Shown here in pieces: positions 29,406 to 38,705 of a stretch of DNA of 64,000 bases. Origin of the DNA: Sphingomonas sp. S2M10 (lineage in GTDB: Bacteria > Pseudomonadota > Alphaproteobacteria > Sphingomonadales > Sphingomonadaceae); the NCBI RefSeq assembly GCF_012650175.1, contig NZ_JAAILI010000008.1:558001-622000 (forward strand), in the 5' to 3' direction. The position numbers and the translations under genes were made by a program. The notes beneath the pieces are model-generated. The model was not told where the DNA came from and made no database searches. It was given only the letters and a program-made list of their open reading frames with translations. Positions within the stretch are counted from its first letter, which is position 1, and each line of letters opens with the position of its first letter.

Positions 29406-29453
29406 GGGCGCCCCGGTCTTCCCCCCGCAACAATCCCGGCGCATGGAGCCGCC

Positions 29454-30722
29454 ATGCGCTGGACCACCCGTATCGCCGCCGCCGCCCTTATCGCGATCCT
29501 TCAGGCGTGTGGCACGCCGCCGCTCCAGGCCCCGCCCCCGCCCCCCGCGGCGCTCGAAGCCCGGCCCGCGGTGACGATCCTGATCTCGATCGACGGCTTT
29601 CGTGTCGACTATCTCCAGCGCGGCGCCACCCCCAATCTCGCCCGGCTCGCCGCGCAGGGCATCAGCGGCCCGATGCGGCCAAGCTTCCCGAGCAAGACCT
29701 TCCCCAATCACTGGACGCTGGTGACGGGTCTGGTGCCGGACCATCACGGCATCGTCGGCAACCGGATGGAGGACCCCGCCCGCCCTGGCGAGACCTTCAC
29801 CACCGCCAGCGACGCGCCCTACTGGTGGAACGCCGCTCCGCCCATCTGGGTCGAGGCGGAACGTGCGGGCATCCGCACCGGCACGGTGTTCTGGCCCGGC
29901 GCCAATGTCGCCTGGGGCAGCACGGTACCCCGGCCCGATCACGGCGACTATGCCGGCGGCACGCGTCCGCGTGATTGGCTGCAGTATAATCAGGCGGTGA
30001 ACGATACCCAGCGGGTGGATACGGTACTCGACTGGCTGCGCCGACCGGCGGGTAGCCGCCCGCGCTTCGTCACGCTTTATTTCGATCGGGTCGATGTCGT
30101 TGGCCATGCCCAGGGGCCGGATTCGCCTCAGGTGACGCAGGCGGCCGCCGAAGTCGATCAGCGGATCGGCATGCTGGTCGACGGGCTGGCAGCGCTCCAC
30201 CAGCCCGCCAACATCGTCGTTGTCTCCGACCATGGCATGTCGGAAACGAGCGACACCCGCGTAATCCCGCTCGGCCTGCCCAGGGACAGCTACCAATTGA
30301 TCGAAGCCGGACCCTTCGCCGCGCTCACCCCGCTGCCCGGCAAGGAAGCGCTGGTCGAACAGACACTGCTCGGCCGCCACCCGCACATGGAATGCTGGCG
30401 CAAGGGGGAGATCCCGGCGCACTTCCGCTACGGCAAGAACCCTCGCATCGCCGCGATCTTCTGCCTCGCCGAACCACGCTGGACGATCGCCGAGAAGCTG
30501 CCCGCCGCGCCCTTCACGCGCGGCGAGCATGGCTATGACAATCGCTCCGCCGACATGGCCGCGCTGTTCGTCGCTGCCGGCCCGGCCTTCCGCCACGGCA
30601 CGGTTCCGGCGTTCGACAATGTCGATATCGCCCCGCTGCTGCGAGACCTGATCGATTTGCCGCCCAAAACGGGGCTGGACGGCAACGACGCACCGTTCAG
30701 AGGGCTGCTCCAGCCGCGCTGA
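29454..30722 (+). CDS. Nucleotide pyrophosphatase/phosphodiesterase-family lipoprotein
   Basis: 422 residues. The lipobox is LQAC, followed by a Pro-rich linker. The alkaline-phosphatase-superfamily fold carries metal ligands in ILISIDGFRVDYL, the Thr nucleophile in PSKTFPNHWTLVTGLVPDHHGI, further ligands in YFDRVDVVGHAQGPDS and VVSDHGMSE, and a last His in GEHGYDN. It is probably a periplasmic enzyme that cleaves phosphodiester or pyrophosphate bonds of nucleotides or lipids. It starts 48 bases after the beta-barrel gene and may or may not belong to that operon. Confidence 0.9.
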   Translation: MRWTTRIAAAALIAILQACGTPPLQAPPPPPAALEARPAVTILISIDGFRVDYLQRGATPNLARLAAQGISGPMRPSFPSKTFPNHWTLVTGLVPDHHGIVGNRMEDPARPGETFTTASDAPYWWNAAPPIWVEAERAGIRTGTVFWPGANVAWGSTVPRPDHGDYAGGTRPRDWLQYNQAVNDTQRVDTVLDWLRRPAGSRPRFVTLYFDRVDVVGHAQGPDSPQVTQAAAEVDQRIGMLVDGLAALHQPANIVVVSDHGMSETSDTRVIPLGLPRDSYQLIEAGPFAALTPLPGKEALVEQTLLGRHPHMECWRKGEIPAHFRYGKNPRIAAIFCLAEPRWTIAEKLPAAPFTRGEHGYDNRSADMAALFVAAGPAFRHGTVPAFDNVDIAPLLRDLIDLPPKTGLDGNDAPFRGLLQPR

Positions 30723-30764
30723 AAGCGCTTGCCAGGGAAAGGTTTCTGATCGAAACTCGTCATC

Positions 30765-31214
30765 ATGCGCTATTTCGACGATATTCAGCCCGGCGATCGC
30801 GCCAGCTTTGGCCGCTATGAGGTCACCCGCGACGAAGTGCTCGATTTCGCCCGAAAATATGATCCCCAGCCCTTCCATTTATCGGACGAGGCGGCGGCTG
30901 CCACGCATTTCGGCCGACTGGCTGCAAGCGGCTGGCACACCAATGCGATGACGATGGCGATGCTGGTCGCACACTATCAGGAGGAACCGATCGCCAGCCT
31001 GGGCGCAGCCGGAATCGACGAACTCCGGTGGCTGAAGCCCGTGTTTCCGGGCGACGTGCTTCGTTGCGAAACCGAGGTGTTGGAGGCCCGCGCCTCGCAA
31101 AGTCGACCGGAAATGGGCATCGTTCGCAGCCGGCTGACCACGTTCAACCAACAGAACGAGCCTGTCCTGACCTTCATCGCCAACGCCCTGATCGCCCGGC
31201 GCAAGGAGGGCTGA
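30765..31214 (+). CDS. MaoC-like hot-dog-fold dehydratase
   Basis: 149 residues. The MaoC/R-specific enoyl hydratase signature is seen: YFDDIQPGDRASFGRYEVTRDEVLDFARKYDPQPFHLSDEAAAATHFGRLAASGWHT, with catalytic Asp (YDPQPFH) and His. The later LKPVFPGDVLRCETEVLEAR is typical. It probably hydrates an enoyl-CoA in fatty acid, PHA or branched-chain metabolism; the neighbours do not fix the substrate. The 222 bases that follow show no gene. Confidence 0.9.
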   Translation: MRYFDDIQPGDRASFGRYEVTRDEVLDFARKYDPQPFHLSDEAAAATHFGRLAASGWHTNAMTMAMLVAHYQEEPIASLGAAGIDELRWLKPVFPGDVLRCETEVLEARASQSRPEMGIVRSRLTTFNQQNEPVLTFIANALIARRKEG

Positions 31215-31436
31215 TCCGACCCGACCGAGCTGCTCGCCGCTGGGCAGCGTGGAAGGGCAGATCAGGGCCGAGGCCCGCGCATTCAAAGGAACGGAACCGC
31301 CACCCGGGCACGTTGAAGCCCGGCGGCGTCCACCGGCAGCGCCGGTGCCGAATCCCCGTCTAAACGATCCGTTGATGGGCCGCCCGCGCCCGCTGTCCTA
31401 CACCGTTGGCCCTGAACGGGAGCGAGGGACAGGGCC

Positions 31437-32651
31437 ATGAATCAAGCCGCCGGGGTACAGTCGAGCACCGATACCGCCACCGCCATTCGTGCCGCTAGCC
31501 CGCCGCTGCCCGCAAGCGCGCTGGTCCGCGCCGCCACCGATCCGCGCACCGGCACGGTCGACACGCGCCAGCTCGCGCAATTGCTCGTCGATGCGGGGCG
31601 CAGCGATCCCGGCAAGGCCAATGCCGCCTACCGGGCGATCGAGCAGCAGTTGTCGATCGCCGATCGCGCGCGCCTCGCACAGGATACGCGTGCCGAAGGC
31701 ACACGGCAGAGCGACGCGGTGCGGGGCCCCTCGATCACGGGCGCGGCGCAGGGCGCGCTGGGCCGCGGCAACCATGTCGCGGCACAGGGAAGCGCGATCG
31801 CTGCCCAGGGAACGCGCGCGCTGGTCGAAAACCCCATCCTTTCCATCCAGTGGGAAAACACCCGCAGCGCCTGGACGAACGATGTCGGGTTCTCCCAGCC
31901 ACTGCAGGACGCGCTGCGCAGCGCCGGAATCGCGATCAATCCGCCCAATCTCGTGCCGCCCGCCGGCAGCGTCGGCCCGCTCTCCGGTCACACCCCGGCC
32001 CAGGCCAACAACCGCAACGGCGCGGCTGCCGAGCAGTCGATCGCCGCACGGCTGCGCAGTCAAGGCTACACGGTCACCACCGCGCCGGGGACGGCGAACG
32101 CCGTCCAGAATGGTACCCGCATGGTCGACGTGGTCGGCACGCGCGCCAGTGCCGATCCGCGGATGCACGAGCGGATCGAGATCGAATCCAAGGTCGGCCG
32201 CACCAGCTACAGCGGCCCCGCGGGAAGATCGGCAACCCCGCAATATGAGGTGGCGAAGGATGCGGAACGGCTCGCCGCCAACCGCGCCGCGCGCACCGGC
32301 GGCCTCGCGATGGAGGCGCGCGGGGCCACGCTGGCCGGGGGCGGCAAGCTGCTGGCCGGGATCGGCCGCGTCGCCCGTCCGGTCGGGCTCGTGCTGGATG
32401 CCGTCGAGGTCGGCACCGCGTTTCAGGCCGACGGCAACCGTATCGGCCAGCACACCGGGCGCGCCGCATCCGGCCTCGTCGGCGGTGCGCTTGGCGGATG
32501 GGGCGGGGCAACGGCCGGTGCGGCAATCGGCACCGCGATCTTCCCGGGCGTGGGTACGGTCGTCGGCGGCGTTATCGGCGGCATCGGCGGGGCGCTGGGC
32601 GGCGACACGCTGGCGCGCGGAGCCTTTGACGCGATCAAAAGCTGGTGGTGA
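31437..32651 (+). CDS. Putative polymorphic toxin with PD-(D/E)xK nuclease domain
   Basis: 404 residues with no signal peptide. The N-terminal helical region (about 20-85: TDPRTGTVDTRQLAQLLVDAG, then YRAIEQQLSIADRARLAQD) looks like a delivery or linker module. Residues 193-290 fit a restriction-type nuclease: RNGAAAEQSIAARLRSQGY with Glu199, a strand with Asp231 (RMVDVVG), then Glu250-x-Lys252 (IEIESKVG), and a following basic helix. The C-terminal 60 residues form a glycine-zipper hydrophobic segment (about 340-395) as in pore or membrane-translocating toxins. The next gene, 37 bases on, is a candidate immunity gene. Homologues were not searched, so the toxin role is inferred. Confidence 0.6.
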   Translation: MNQAAGVQSSTDTATAIRAASPPLPASALVRAATDPRTGTVDTRQLAQLLVDAGRSDPGKANAAYRAIEQQLSIADRARLAQDTRAEGTRQSDAVRGPSITGAAQGALGRGNHVAAQGSAIAAQGTRALVENPILSIQWENTRSAWTNDVGFSQPLQDALRSAGIAINPPNLVPPAGSVGPLSGHTPAQANNRNGAAAEQSIAARLRSQGYTVTTAPGTANAVQNGTRMVDVVGTRASADPRMHERIEIESKVGRTSYSGPAGRSATPQYEVAKDAERLAANRAARTGGLAMEARGATLAGGGKLLAGIGRVARPVGLVLDAVEVGTAFQADGNRIGQHTGRAASGLVGGALGGWGGATAGAAIGTAIFPGVGTVVGGVIGGIGGALGGDTLARGAFDAIKSWW

Positions 32652-32688
32652 GCCTGACAGGCGCTGTTCCGGGCGATACAATGCGGGG

Positions 32689-33393
32689 ATGACAGGCTTC
32701 TGGGACAGGCTGCGCGGCAAGGGCACCGGTGGGCAGGGCGCCGACGATCCACTGCGTCGTCTGTTCGGCGGCTATCCGGTGAACCTTCAGCCGCATCAAG
32801 GGCCGCCCGAATCCTTGCGCGCCGCGCAGCAGGAAGAGATTCTCGCCGCCTTTTTGCGACGCCGCGAACATCGCTTGGCGGTCCTGCTCGAATTTCTCGA
32901 CGGCCATGGCATCTCGGCGGCCCCGCTGCTCGATGCCGCAGGGGACGGAGCCGCTGCCGCAGGCGCTATCGATTTCTGGCTGAACGCTGCCTTGCCGCGC
33001 CGCGCCTTCTCTATGGTTTCGGGCGACCCGCAGCCCAACCCCGATCTGCGTGCGTTTATCGCCGGCGATCGCGCAGCCGATGGCGGCTATTACAGCTTCC
33101 TCGACGATCTGGGGCTGCTGGAAGGAGAAGCGATCCGGCGGCGGGATCGGCGCTTCGACTGGGCGATCAACCAGTTGCCCGAACAGGCCGAACTCGACAG
33201 CTACGGGCGCATCTGCCTCATCAAGCCCGGCACGCTGGACTGGCCCCCCCTCGCGCTGGACGTGCCCGTACATCTGCTGTCGGTCTGCCACGCCAAGATG
33301 GCACCAAATGGAGACTCCACCGGCCACCGCTTCGGCGAGTTGCTAGCGGGCGCCCTTGCCGGCGCTTTCGATCCGGGCGGTACCGCACGCTGA
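32689..33393 (+). CDS. Candidate immunity protein for the upstream toxin
   Basis: 234 residues, soluble, no signal peptide, acidic overall. After a basic N-terminus comes a helical region (QQEEILAAFLRRREHRLAVLLEFLDGHGI), then a globular part with several short conserved-looking turns. No known family was recognised. The call as an immunity protein rests only on its place immediately after the nuclease-like gene, same strand, 37-base gap, and on its acidic character, which suits binding a basic nuclease domain. Confidence 0.45.
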   Translation: MTGFWDRLRGKGTGGQGADDPLRRLFGGYPVNLQPHQGPPESLRAAQQEEILAAFLRRREHRLAVLLEFLDGHGISAAPLLDAAGDGAAAAGAIDFWLNAALPRRAFSMVSGDPQPNPDLRAFIAGDRAADGGYYSFLDDLGLLEGEAIRRRDRRFDWAINQLPEQAELDSYGRICLIKPGTLDWPPLALDVPVHLLSVCHAKMAPNGDSTGHRFGELLAGALAGAFDPGGTAR

Positions 33394-33504
33394 GCGTGCT
33401 CCGCCGACCTGCGGCGTGGCCGCCCGGCGCGAGCGATGAGGTTGGCTGCAGTATCACCGGACAAAGGGTGACAACCACCAGCCACCTCACCAACATATCA
33501 ACGG

Positions 33505-33840
33505 CTATCGGCGGCGCCAGCCTCCGGGGCGCCCGCGGAAGTCCCGCCAGTTGCTCCGCCACCGCTGATCGCCGCGCCACGCCCCGCGACGTTGCTCCCA
33601 ATAGGCGCGCTGGCCGCTGTTCCACGCGTGACGATGCCGGTAGCGATCATATACATAGGCGCCGGTGCCGGGATAATAATAGTCGCCGTACCAGCCCCAG
33701 TACGGGCTGCCATATCCGCTGCCATAGCCGACAGCAACGCGCGAGCCGCCATAGCCATAGCCGTCGTCCATGCAACCGCCCAGCACCGCGGCGCCGCCGA
33801 GCAGGGCCGCCCCGAATATCGTCCTCACACCAATGTGCAT
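33505..33840 (-). CDS. Small Tyr/Gly/Trp-rich lipoprotein
   Basis: 111 residues. The lipobox is LGGC (Cys21), with AAGGAG upstream of the ATG. The mature part is rich in Gly, Tyr, Trp and Arg (DDGYGYGGSRVAVGYGSGYG, YWGWYGDYYYPGTGAYVYD, then a basic RYRHRHAW tail with WR repeats). Such proteins are common in sphingomonads; the function is unknown, perhaps cell-surface structure. It is not co-transcribed with apt in an obvious way. Confidence 0.72.
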   Translation of the reverse strand: MHIGVRTIFGAALLGGAAVLGGCMDDGYGYGGSRVAVGYGSGYGSPYWGWYGDYYYPGTGAYVYDRYRHRHAWNSGQRAYWEQRRGAWRGDQRWRSNWRDFRGRPGGWRRR

Positions 33841-33934
33841 TGGTAACGCTCCTTCACAGGAGGCGGTCGGCAGGGCTATGCCCCAGGCCGAACCCCTCGG
33901 GCGAAGAAGCGCGCAGGAGAGGCGGCGGGTTCCG

Positions 33935-34477
33935 TCAGTGCCCCTCGAAAGCAACGAGCGCCGAGACGTTGATCCCGTCGCTGCGCAGGGCATCGGCACC
34001 CCCCAGATCGGGCAGGTCGACGACGAAAGAAGCCTGCACCACTTCCGCGCCCGCCTTGCGCAGCAGCCGCACCGCCGCGCGCGCCGTGCCGCCGGTGGCG
34101 ATCAGGTCGTCGACCAGCAGCACGCGGGCGCCGGGCACCAGCGCATCGGCGTGGATCGCGATCCGGTCGGTGCCATATTCAAGCGCATAATCCTCGGCGA
34201 TCGTGGCGCCGGGCAGCTTGCCGTCCTTGCGGATCAAGAGCACGCCGGTGCCCAGCCGCACCGCCAGCGCCGCGCCGAACACGAAGCCGCGCGCCTCGAC
34301 GCCGGCGACCAGGTCGACCTTGCCGTCCACCTGCGCCGCCATCTTCTCGATGGTCAGCCGCAGCCCCTCGGGGTCGAGCAGCAGCGTGGTAATGTCGCGG
34401 AACTGGATCCCCGGCTTCGGAAAGTCGGGGATCGTGCGGATGCGACTACGGATGTCTTCGTTCTGCTGGTTGTCCAT
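33935..34477 (-). CDS. apt: Adenine phosphoribosyltransferase
   Basis: 180 residues. It converts adenine + PRPP to AMP in purine salvage. GIQFRDITTLLLDPEG, then VAGVEARGFVFGAALAVRLG, and the PRPP-binding VLLVDDLIATGGTARAAV are all present. Its ATG overlaps the stop of petC (TGATG), so it is a fourth gene of the cytochrome bc1 operon and is probably translationally coupled to it. Confidence 0.96.
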   Translation of the reverse strand: MDNQQNEDIRSRIRTIPDFPKPGIQFRDITTLLLDPEGLRLTIEKMAAQVDGKVDLVAGVEARGFVFGAALAVRLGTGVLLIRKDGKLPGATIAEDYALEYGTDRIAIHADALVPGARVLLVDDLIATGGTARAAVRLLRKAGAEVVQASFVVDLPDLGGADALRSDGINVSALVAFEGH

Positions 34478-35313
34478 CAATGCTTCATGCCGCGCCAAAC
34501 CGTGAGGTACGCGCCATAGGCGAGCCCGGTGGCAAACAGCAAGAAGATCACGACCGCGAGACCCGCCTGGTGCCGCTTCTGCAGCGTCGGCTCGGCCGTC
34601 CACACCAGGAAGGCGGCGACGTCCTTCGACATCTGGTCCACCGTCGCGCGGGTACCGTCGTCATACTGGACCTGGCCCTCGCTGGTCAGCGGCGGCGGCA
34701 TGGCGATGTTGAGATTGGCGAAATAAGGATTGAAGTGCATGCCCTCGGGCGTCTTCGTCGCCTCCGGGAACCGCGCCGCCTTGGCCGGATCAGGCTTTTC
34801 GCCATAGCCGGTCAGCAGCGAATGGACATAGGCCGCGCCGTCGTGCCGCGCCTTGGTGATCAGGCTGAGGTCCGGCGGATTGCCGGTGGCGGCGTAATAG
34901 ACCTTCGGGATGCGATCCGACGGCAGATTGTCGCGCTCGCCCCAGGTGCCGGCCTTCTCGTCGAACACCGGCTGCTTGACCGCCCATTCCTTGGCGATCT
35001 TCTTCACCTGCGCCTCGCTATAGCCGAGGTCGCCCAGGTTGCGGAACGCCACCAGGTTCAGCGAATGGCACGCCGCGCACACTTCCTTGTACACCTTGAA
35101 CCCGCGCTGGAGCTGGCCCAGGTCGAACTTGCCGAGCGGCCCGTTCGAGGCGAGTTCCAGCTCCTTCGGATGCTTGTGCAGCGCCTGTTCCGCGGTTTCC
35201 TTCGGCGGCTCCTGGATCAGGCCGGTGATGCTGCCGATCAGCGCCAGCAGCAGCACGAACACGAAGCCGGCACCGATCAGGAACTTGATCGAGCGAAAGA
35301 AGATCGACGTCAT
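34477..35313 (-). CDS. petC: Cytochrome c1 of the bc1 complex
   Basis: 278 residues. The N-terminus is a membrane anchor/signal (FLIGAGFVFVLLLALIGSI). The haem c site is CAACH (KEVCAACHSL), and the Met ligand is probably in NIAMPPPL. A C-terminal membrane helix (AGLAVVIFLLFATGLAYGAYL) ends in WRGMKH. It passes electrons from the Rieske protein to soluble or membrane cytochrome c. Third of petA-petB-petC-apt. Confidence 0.97.
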   Translation of the reverse strand: MTSIFFRSIKFLIGAGFVFVLLLALIGSITGLIQEPPKETAEQALHKHPKELELASNGPLGKFDLGQLQRGFKVYKEVCAACHSLNLVAFRNLGDLGYSEAQVKKIAKEWAVKQPVFDEKAGTWGERDNLPSDRIPKVYYAATGNPPDLSLITKARHDGAAYVHSLLTGYGEKPDPAKAARFPEATKTPEGMHFNPYFANLNIAMPPPLTSEGQVQYDDGTRATVDQMSKDVAAFLVWTAEPTLQKRHQAGLAVVIFLLFATGLAYGAYLTVWRGMKH

Positions 35314-35327
35314 GGTTCCCGGCCCCC

Positions 35328-36617
35328 TTATGCCGTCGCCGCGGTGGCGGTGATGCGCGATCCGCCCTCGCCCTTCAGCACCGCCTCGGTGATCGAGTTG
35401 GGCAGCGGGCGCGGCGTCTCGATCCGCGAGATGATCGGCACGATGATCAGGAAATGCGCGAAATAATAGGCCGCCGCGATCTGGCTGATGATCACGTACT
35501 TCGGCTCCGCAGGCGAACCGCCGCACCAGCCGAGGATCACGACATCAAGGACCAGCAGCCAGAAGGCGATGCGATACATCGGCCGGTAATGGGCCGAGCG
35601 CACCGGCGAGCGATCCAGCCAGGGCAGGAAGAAGAGCAGCAGGATCGAGCCGAACATCGCCAGCACGCCCCACAGCTTCGCATCGAGGATGAAGTCCGCG
35701 GTGAAGGCGCGCAGGATCGCGTAGAAGGGCCAGAAATACCATTCGGGCACGATATGCGCGGGCGTCGAGAGCGGGTTGGCGGGGATGTAATTGTCCGGAT
35801 GGCCCAGAAAATCGGGATAGAAGAAGATCAGCGTCGAGAACAGGATCAGGAACACGCCTACCCCGAAGCCGTCCTTGGCGGTGTAATAGGGGTGGAAGGG
35901 CACCGTATCCTGCTCGCCCTTCACCTCCACGCCGGTGGGGTTGTTCGACCCCGGAATGTGCAGCGCCCAGATGTGCAGGATGATCACGCCGGCGATCACG
36001 AAGGGCAGCAGATAGTGGAGCGAGAAGAAGCGGTTGAGCGTCGCGTCATCGGGCGCATAGCCGCCGAGCAGCCACACGCGCACCCAGTCGCCCACCACCG
36101 GGATCGCCGAGAAGAAGCCGGTGATCACCTGCGCGCCCCAGAAGCTCATCTGCCCCCAGGGGAGCACATAGCCCATGAAGGCGGTGGCCATCATCAACAG
36201 GAAGATGACGACGCCGAGCAGCCACACCATCTCGCGCGGCGCCTTGTACGATCCGTAATGGAGCCCGCGGAAGATGTGGATATACACCACCACGAAGAAC
36301 ATGCTGGCGCCGTTGGCATGGGCGAAGCGCAGGAACCAGCCCGCGTTCACGTCGCGCATGATCGTGCCGTTCACCGATTCGAAGGCGCCGGCGGCCGAGC
36401 TGTGGAAATGCATCGCCAGCACGATGCCGGTGACGATCTGGATCACCAGCGAAAGCCCGGCGAGGATGCCGAAGTTCCAGAAGTAATTCAGGTTGCGCGG
36501 CACCGGGTACCCGGCACCGATCGCATTATAGACGAACCGCGGCAGCGGCAGCCGATCGTCCACCCATTTCATCACCGGGTTCTTCGGCTCGTAATGGCGC
36601 GCCCAGGGAAAGCTCAT
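35328..36617 (-). CDS. petB: Cytochrome b of the bc1 complex
   Basis: 429 residues with eight membrane helices. The quinol-oxidation motif [15 protein letters not shown], the haem-binding His pairs (HANGASMFF..., [32 protein letters not shown]) and [21 protein letters not shown] are visible. It is the membrane core of complex III, with two b haems. 12 bases after petA and 14 before petC. Confidence 0.98.
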   Translation of the reverse strand: MSFPWARHYEPKNPVMKWVDDRLPLPRFVYNAIGAGYPVPRNLNYFWNFGILAGLSLVIQIVTGIVLAMHFHSSAAGAFESVNGTIMRDVNAGWFLRFAHANGASMFFVVVYIHIFRGLHYGSYKAPREMVWLLGVVIFLLMMATAFMGYVLPWGQMSFWGAQVITGFFSAIPVVGDWVRVWLLGGYAPDDATLNRFFSLHYLLPFVIAGVIILHIWALHIPGSNNPTGVEVKGEQDTVPFHPYYTAKDGFGVGVFLILFSTLIFFYPDFLGHPDNYIPANPLSTPAHIVPEWYFWPFYAILRAFTADFILDAKLWGVLAMFGSILLLFFLPWLDRSPVRSAHYRPMYRIAFWLLVLDVVILGWCGGSPAEPKYVIISQIAAAYYFAHFLIIVPIISRIETPRPLPNSITEAVLKGEGGSRITATAATA

Positions 36618-36629
36618 CCAGGTCTCTCC

Positions 36630-37214
36630 TCACCCAACAACGACGACCGTGTCGGACGTGAAATTATATTTTGGTACTTCGAGATTCTTCGGCGCCGGAC
36701 CCTGGCGGATACGGCCCGCAGTATCATAGGCCGAACCGTGGCAGGGGCAGAAATAGCCGCCGAACGGCCCCTTGTTCTCGCCCTCGCCCGCGCCCAGCGG
36801 CACGCAGCCGAGATGGGTGCACACGCCGAGCGTGATCAGCCAGTTCTTGTGGCCCTCCGCCGTGCGCTGCTCCAGCGTCTGCGGGTCGCGCAGGCTGGAG
36901 ACCGGCACCGCATCGGCCTGGGCGATTTCGGCGGGAGTCAGGTTGCGGACGAACAGCGGCTGCTTGCGGAAGCTGGCCTTGATCGCTTGGCCCGGCTCGA
37001 TCGCCGCGAGATTGACCTCGGTGGTGGACAGCGCCAGCACGTCCGCCGACGGATTCATCGAGTTGACGAGCGGCAGCACCACCACGCCTGCCCCCACTGC
37101 GGCCACCGACGCGGCCGCGTAGGTGAGATAATCGCGACGACGGGGATTCTCGATGATTTCGCCGCCTGGGCCTATGGTCTGATCGGGAGTAACGCCTTCT
37201 TCAAACGTTGCCAT
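36630..37214 (-). CDS. petA: Rieske iron-sulfur subunit of the bc1 complex
   Basis: 194 residues. The N-terminal anchor resembles a Tat signal (NPRRRDYLTYAAASVAAVGAGVVV). The 2Fe-2S ligands are in CTHLGC and CPCHGS, with the family tail GPAPKNLEVPKY. It transfers electrons from quinol to cytochrome c1. First gene of petABC-apt; the 186-base divergent region before trmL holds its promoter. Confidence 0.98.
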   Translation of the reverse strand: MATFEEGVTPDQTIGPGGEIIENPRRRDYLTYAAASVAAVGAGVVVLPLVNSMNPSADVLALSTTEVNLAAIEPGQAIKASFRKQPLFVRNLTPAEIAQADAVPVSSLRDPQTLEQRTAEGHKNWLITLGVCTHLGCVPLGAGEGENKGPFGGYFCPCHGSAYDTAGRIRQGPAPKNLEVPKYNFTSDTVVVVG

Positions 37215-37400
37215 GCTCTAGCCCTTGCACTTCGGAACTCTTCCGCGAGAAAGCCGCGGAGAGAGGAACGCGGACGAAACGAAGCTCAGTGCCGGCCGGG
37301 TTTCCGGTGGCTATCCCAAGTTTGATAGACGGCGCGATGCAGCTTTGCCAACAGGGTTTTTCATCTTCTCGTCTCCAAGGCCTTAATGTTGCACTGCAAA

Positions 37401-37862
37401 ATGACTTCCTCCGCCACGATCCGCATCGCGTTGTTCCAGCCTGAAATTGCAGGGAATGTCGGCACGATCTTGCGGTTGGCGGCATGCATGGGGGTGGCCG
37501 TAGACCTTATCGAACCTATGGGTTTTCCCTGGGGCGATCGCGCCCGCAAACGCGCCGCGATGGACTATGCGCCCGAGACGGTCCGCCACGCCGACTGGGA
37601 CGCCTTCGAAGCGCGGGTGCCCGGCCGTCTGGTGCTGTTCACCACCCGTGGCGGCACCCGTCTGCCGGAGGCCCGCTTCGAAGCGGGCGACACGCTGCTG
37701 TTCGGCGCCGAGAGCAGCGGCGTGCCCGATTTCGTCCACGCCCGCGCGGATGCCGGAGTACGGATTCCGCTCCGGCCGGAGCTGCGCTCCTTGAACCTCG
37801 CCGTTGCCACGGGCATCGGGCTGGCCGAAGCACTACGCCAGACGGAAGGATTCCCGGAATGA
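37401..37862 (+). CDS. trmL: tRNA (cytidine(34)-2'-O)-methyltransferase
   Basis: 153 residues, SPOUT-class. It methylates the wobble ribose of tRNA-Leu isoacceptors. IALFQPEIAGNVGTILRLAACMGV and MGFPWGDRARKRAAMDY, then LLFGAESSGVPDFVHA and RSLNLAVATGIGLAEALRQ, form the knot. An ATG at 37386 is an alternative start with five extra residues. The stop overlaps the hemF start. Confidence 0.95.
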   Translation: MTSSATIRIALFQPEIAGNVGTILRLAACMGVAVDLIEPMGFPWGDRARKRAAMDYAPETVRHADWDAFEARVPGRLVLFTTRGGTRLPEARFEAGDTLLFGAESSGVPDFVHARADAGVRIPLRPELRSLNLAVATGIGLAEALRQTEGFPE

Positions 37863-38701
37863 TCGAGCTCGACGAACAGCAGCAGCGGGCGCGCGCCTGG
37901 TTCGAGGGCCTGCGCGATTCGATCTGCGGCGAATTCGAGGCGATCGAGCGCGAGGCCGGCTCCGACGCGACGTTCGACTATCTCGCCTGGGAACGCAGCG
38001 ACGCGAGTGGCGCCCCCGGCGGCGGCGGCGTGCGCGGGGTGATGAAGGGCCGGGTGTTCGAGAAGGTGGGCGTCAACGTCTCCACCGTCGGCGGTGCGTT
38101 CGAGGGCGATTTCGCCAAGACCATCCACGGCGCGGGCGAGGATCCCAGCTTCTTCGCCACCGGCATCAGCCTGGTCGCACATATGGCCAACCCGCATGTT
38201 CCCGCCGTGCACATGAACACGCGGTTCCTGACGACCACCAAGCGCTGGTTCGGCGGCGGCGCCGATCTCAACCCGCCCTTGCCCTATGCCGAGGACACTG
38301 CCGACTTCCACGCCCGGCTGCAGGCCGCCTGCGACGCGCACGATCCGGCCTATTATCCCCGCTTCAAGGCCTGGGCGGACGAGTATTTCTACATCCCCCA
38401 CCGCCAGGTGCATCGCGGCGTCGGCGGCATCTTCTACGATCACCTGGAAGGCGATTGGGAGGCGGATTTCGCCTTCACCCAGGATGTCGGCCGCGCGTTC
38501 CTCGACGTCTATCCCAAGCTGGTGCGGCGGCGGATGCACCAGCCGTTCGACGCGGCCGATCGCCAGCGCCAGCTCGAATGGCGCGGCCGCTATGCCGAGT
38601 TCAACCTGATCTACGATCGCGGCACGCTGTTCGGCCTCAAGACCGGCGGCAATGTCGATGCGATCCTGATGAGCCTGCCGCCGATGGCCGCCTGGAGCTG
38701 A
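37859..38701 (+). CDS. hemF: Aerobic coproporphyrinogen III oxidase
   Basis: 280 residues. Oxygen-dependent decarboxylation of coproporphyrinogen III to protoporphyrinogen IX in haem synthesis. Family motifs include GGGGVRGVMKGRVFEKVGVNVS, HMNTRFL, KRWFGGGADLNP and the dimer/active-site stretch YFYIPHRQVHRGVGGIFYD. The ending EFNLIYDRGTLFGLKTGGNVDAILMSLPP is typical. The start overlaps the trmL stop (ATGA), a sign of coupling. Confidence 0.97.
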   Translation: MIELDEQQQRARAWFEGLRDSICGEFEAIEREAGSDATFDYLAWERSDASGAPGGGGVRGVMKGRVFEKVGVNVSTVGGAFEGDFAKTIHGAGEDPSFFATGISLVAHMANPHVPAVHMNTRFLTTTKRWFGGGADLNPPLPYAEDTADFHARLQAACDAHDPAYYPRFKAWADEYFYIPHRQVHRGVGGIFYDHLEGDWEADFAFTQDVGRAFLDVYPKLVRRRMHQPFDAADRQRQLEWRGRYAEFNLIYDRGTLFGLKTGGNVDAILMSLPPMAAWS

Positions 38702-38705
38702 CCCC

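Noticed and set aside
27291-30878. 1195-codon open frame on the minus strand
   Set aside because: It spans four well-supported plus-strand genes. It is His/Arg/Gly-rich, shows no domain motif, and is explained by the GC-rich third positions of the real genes.
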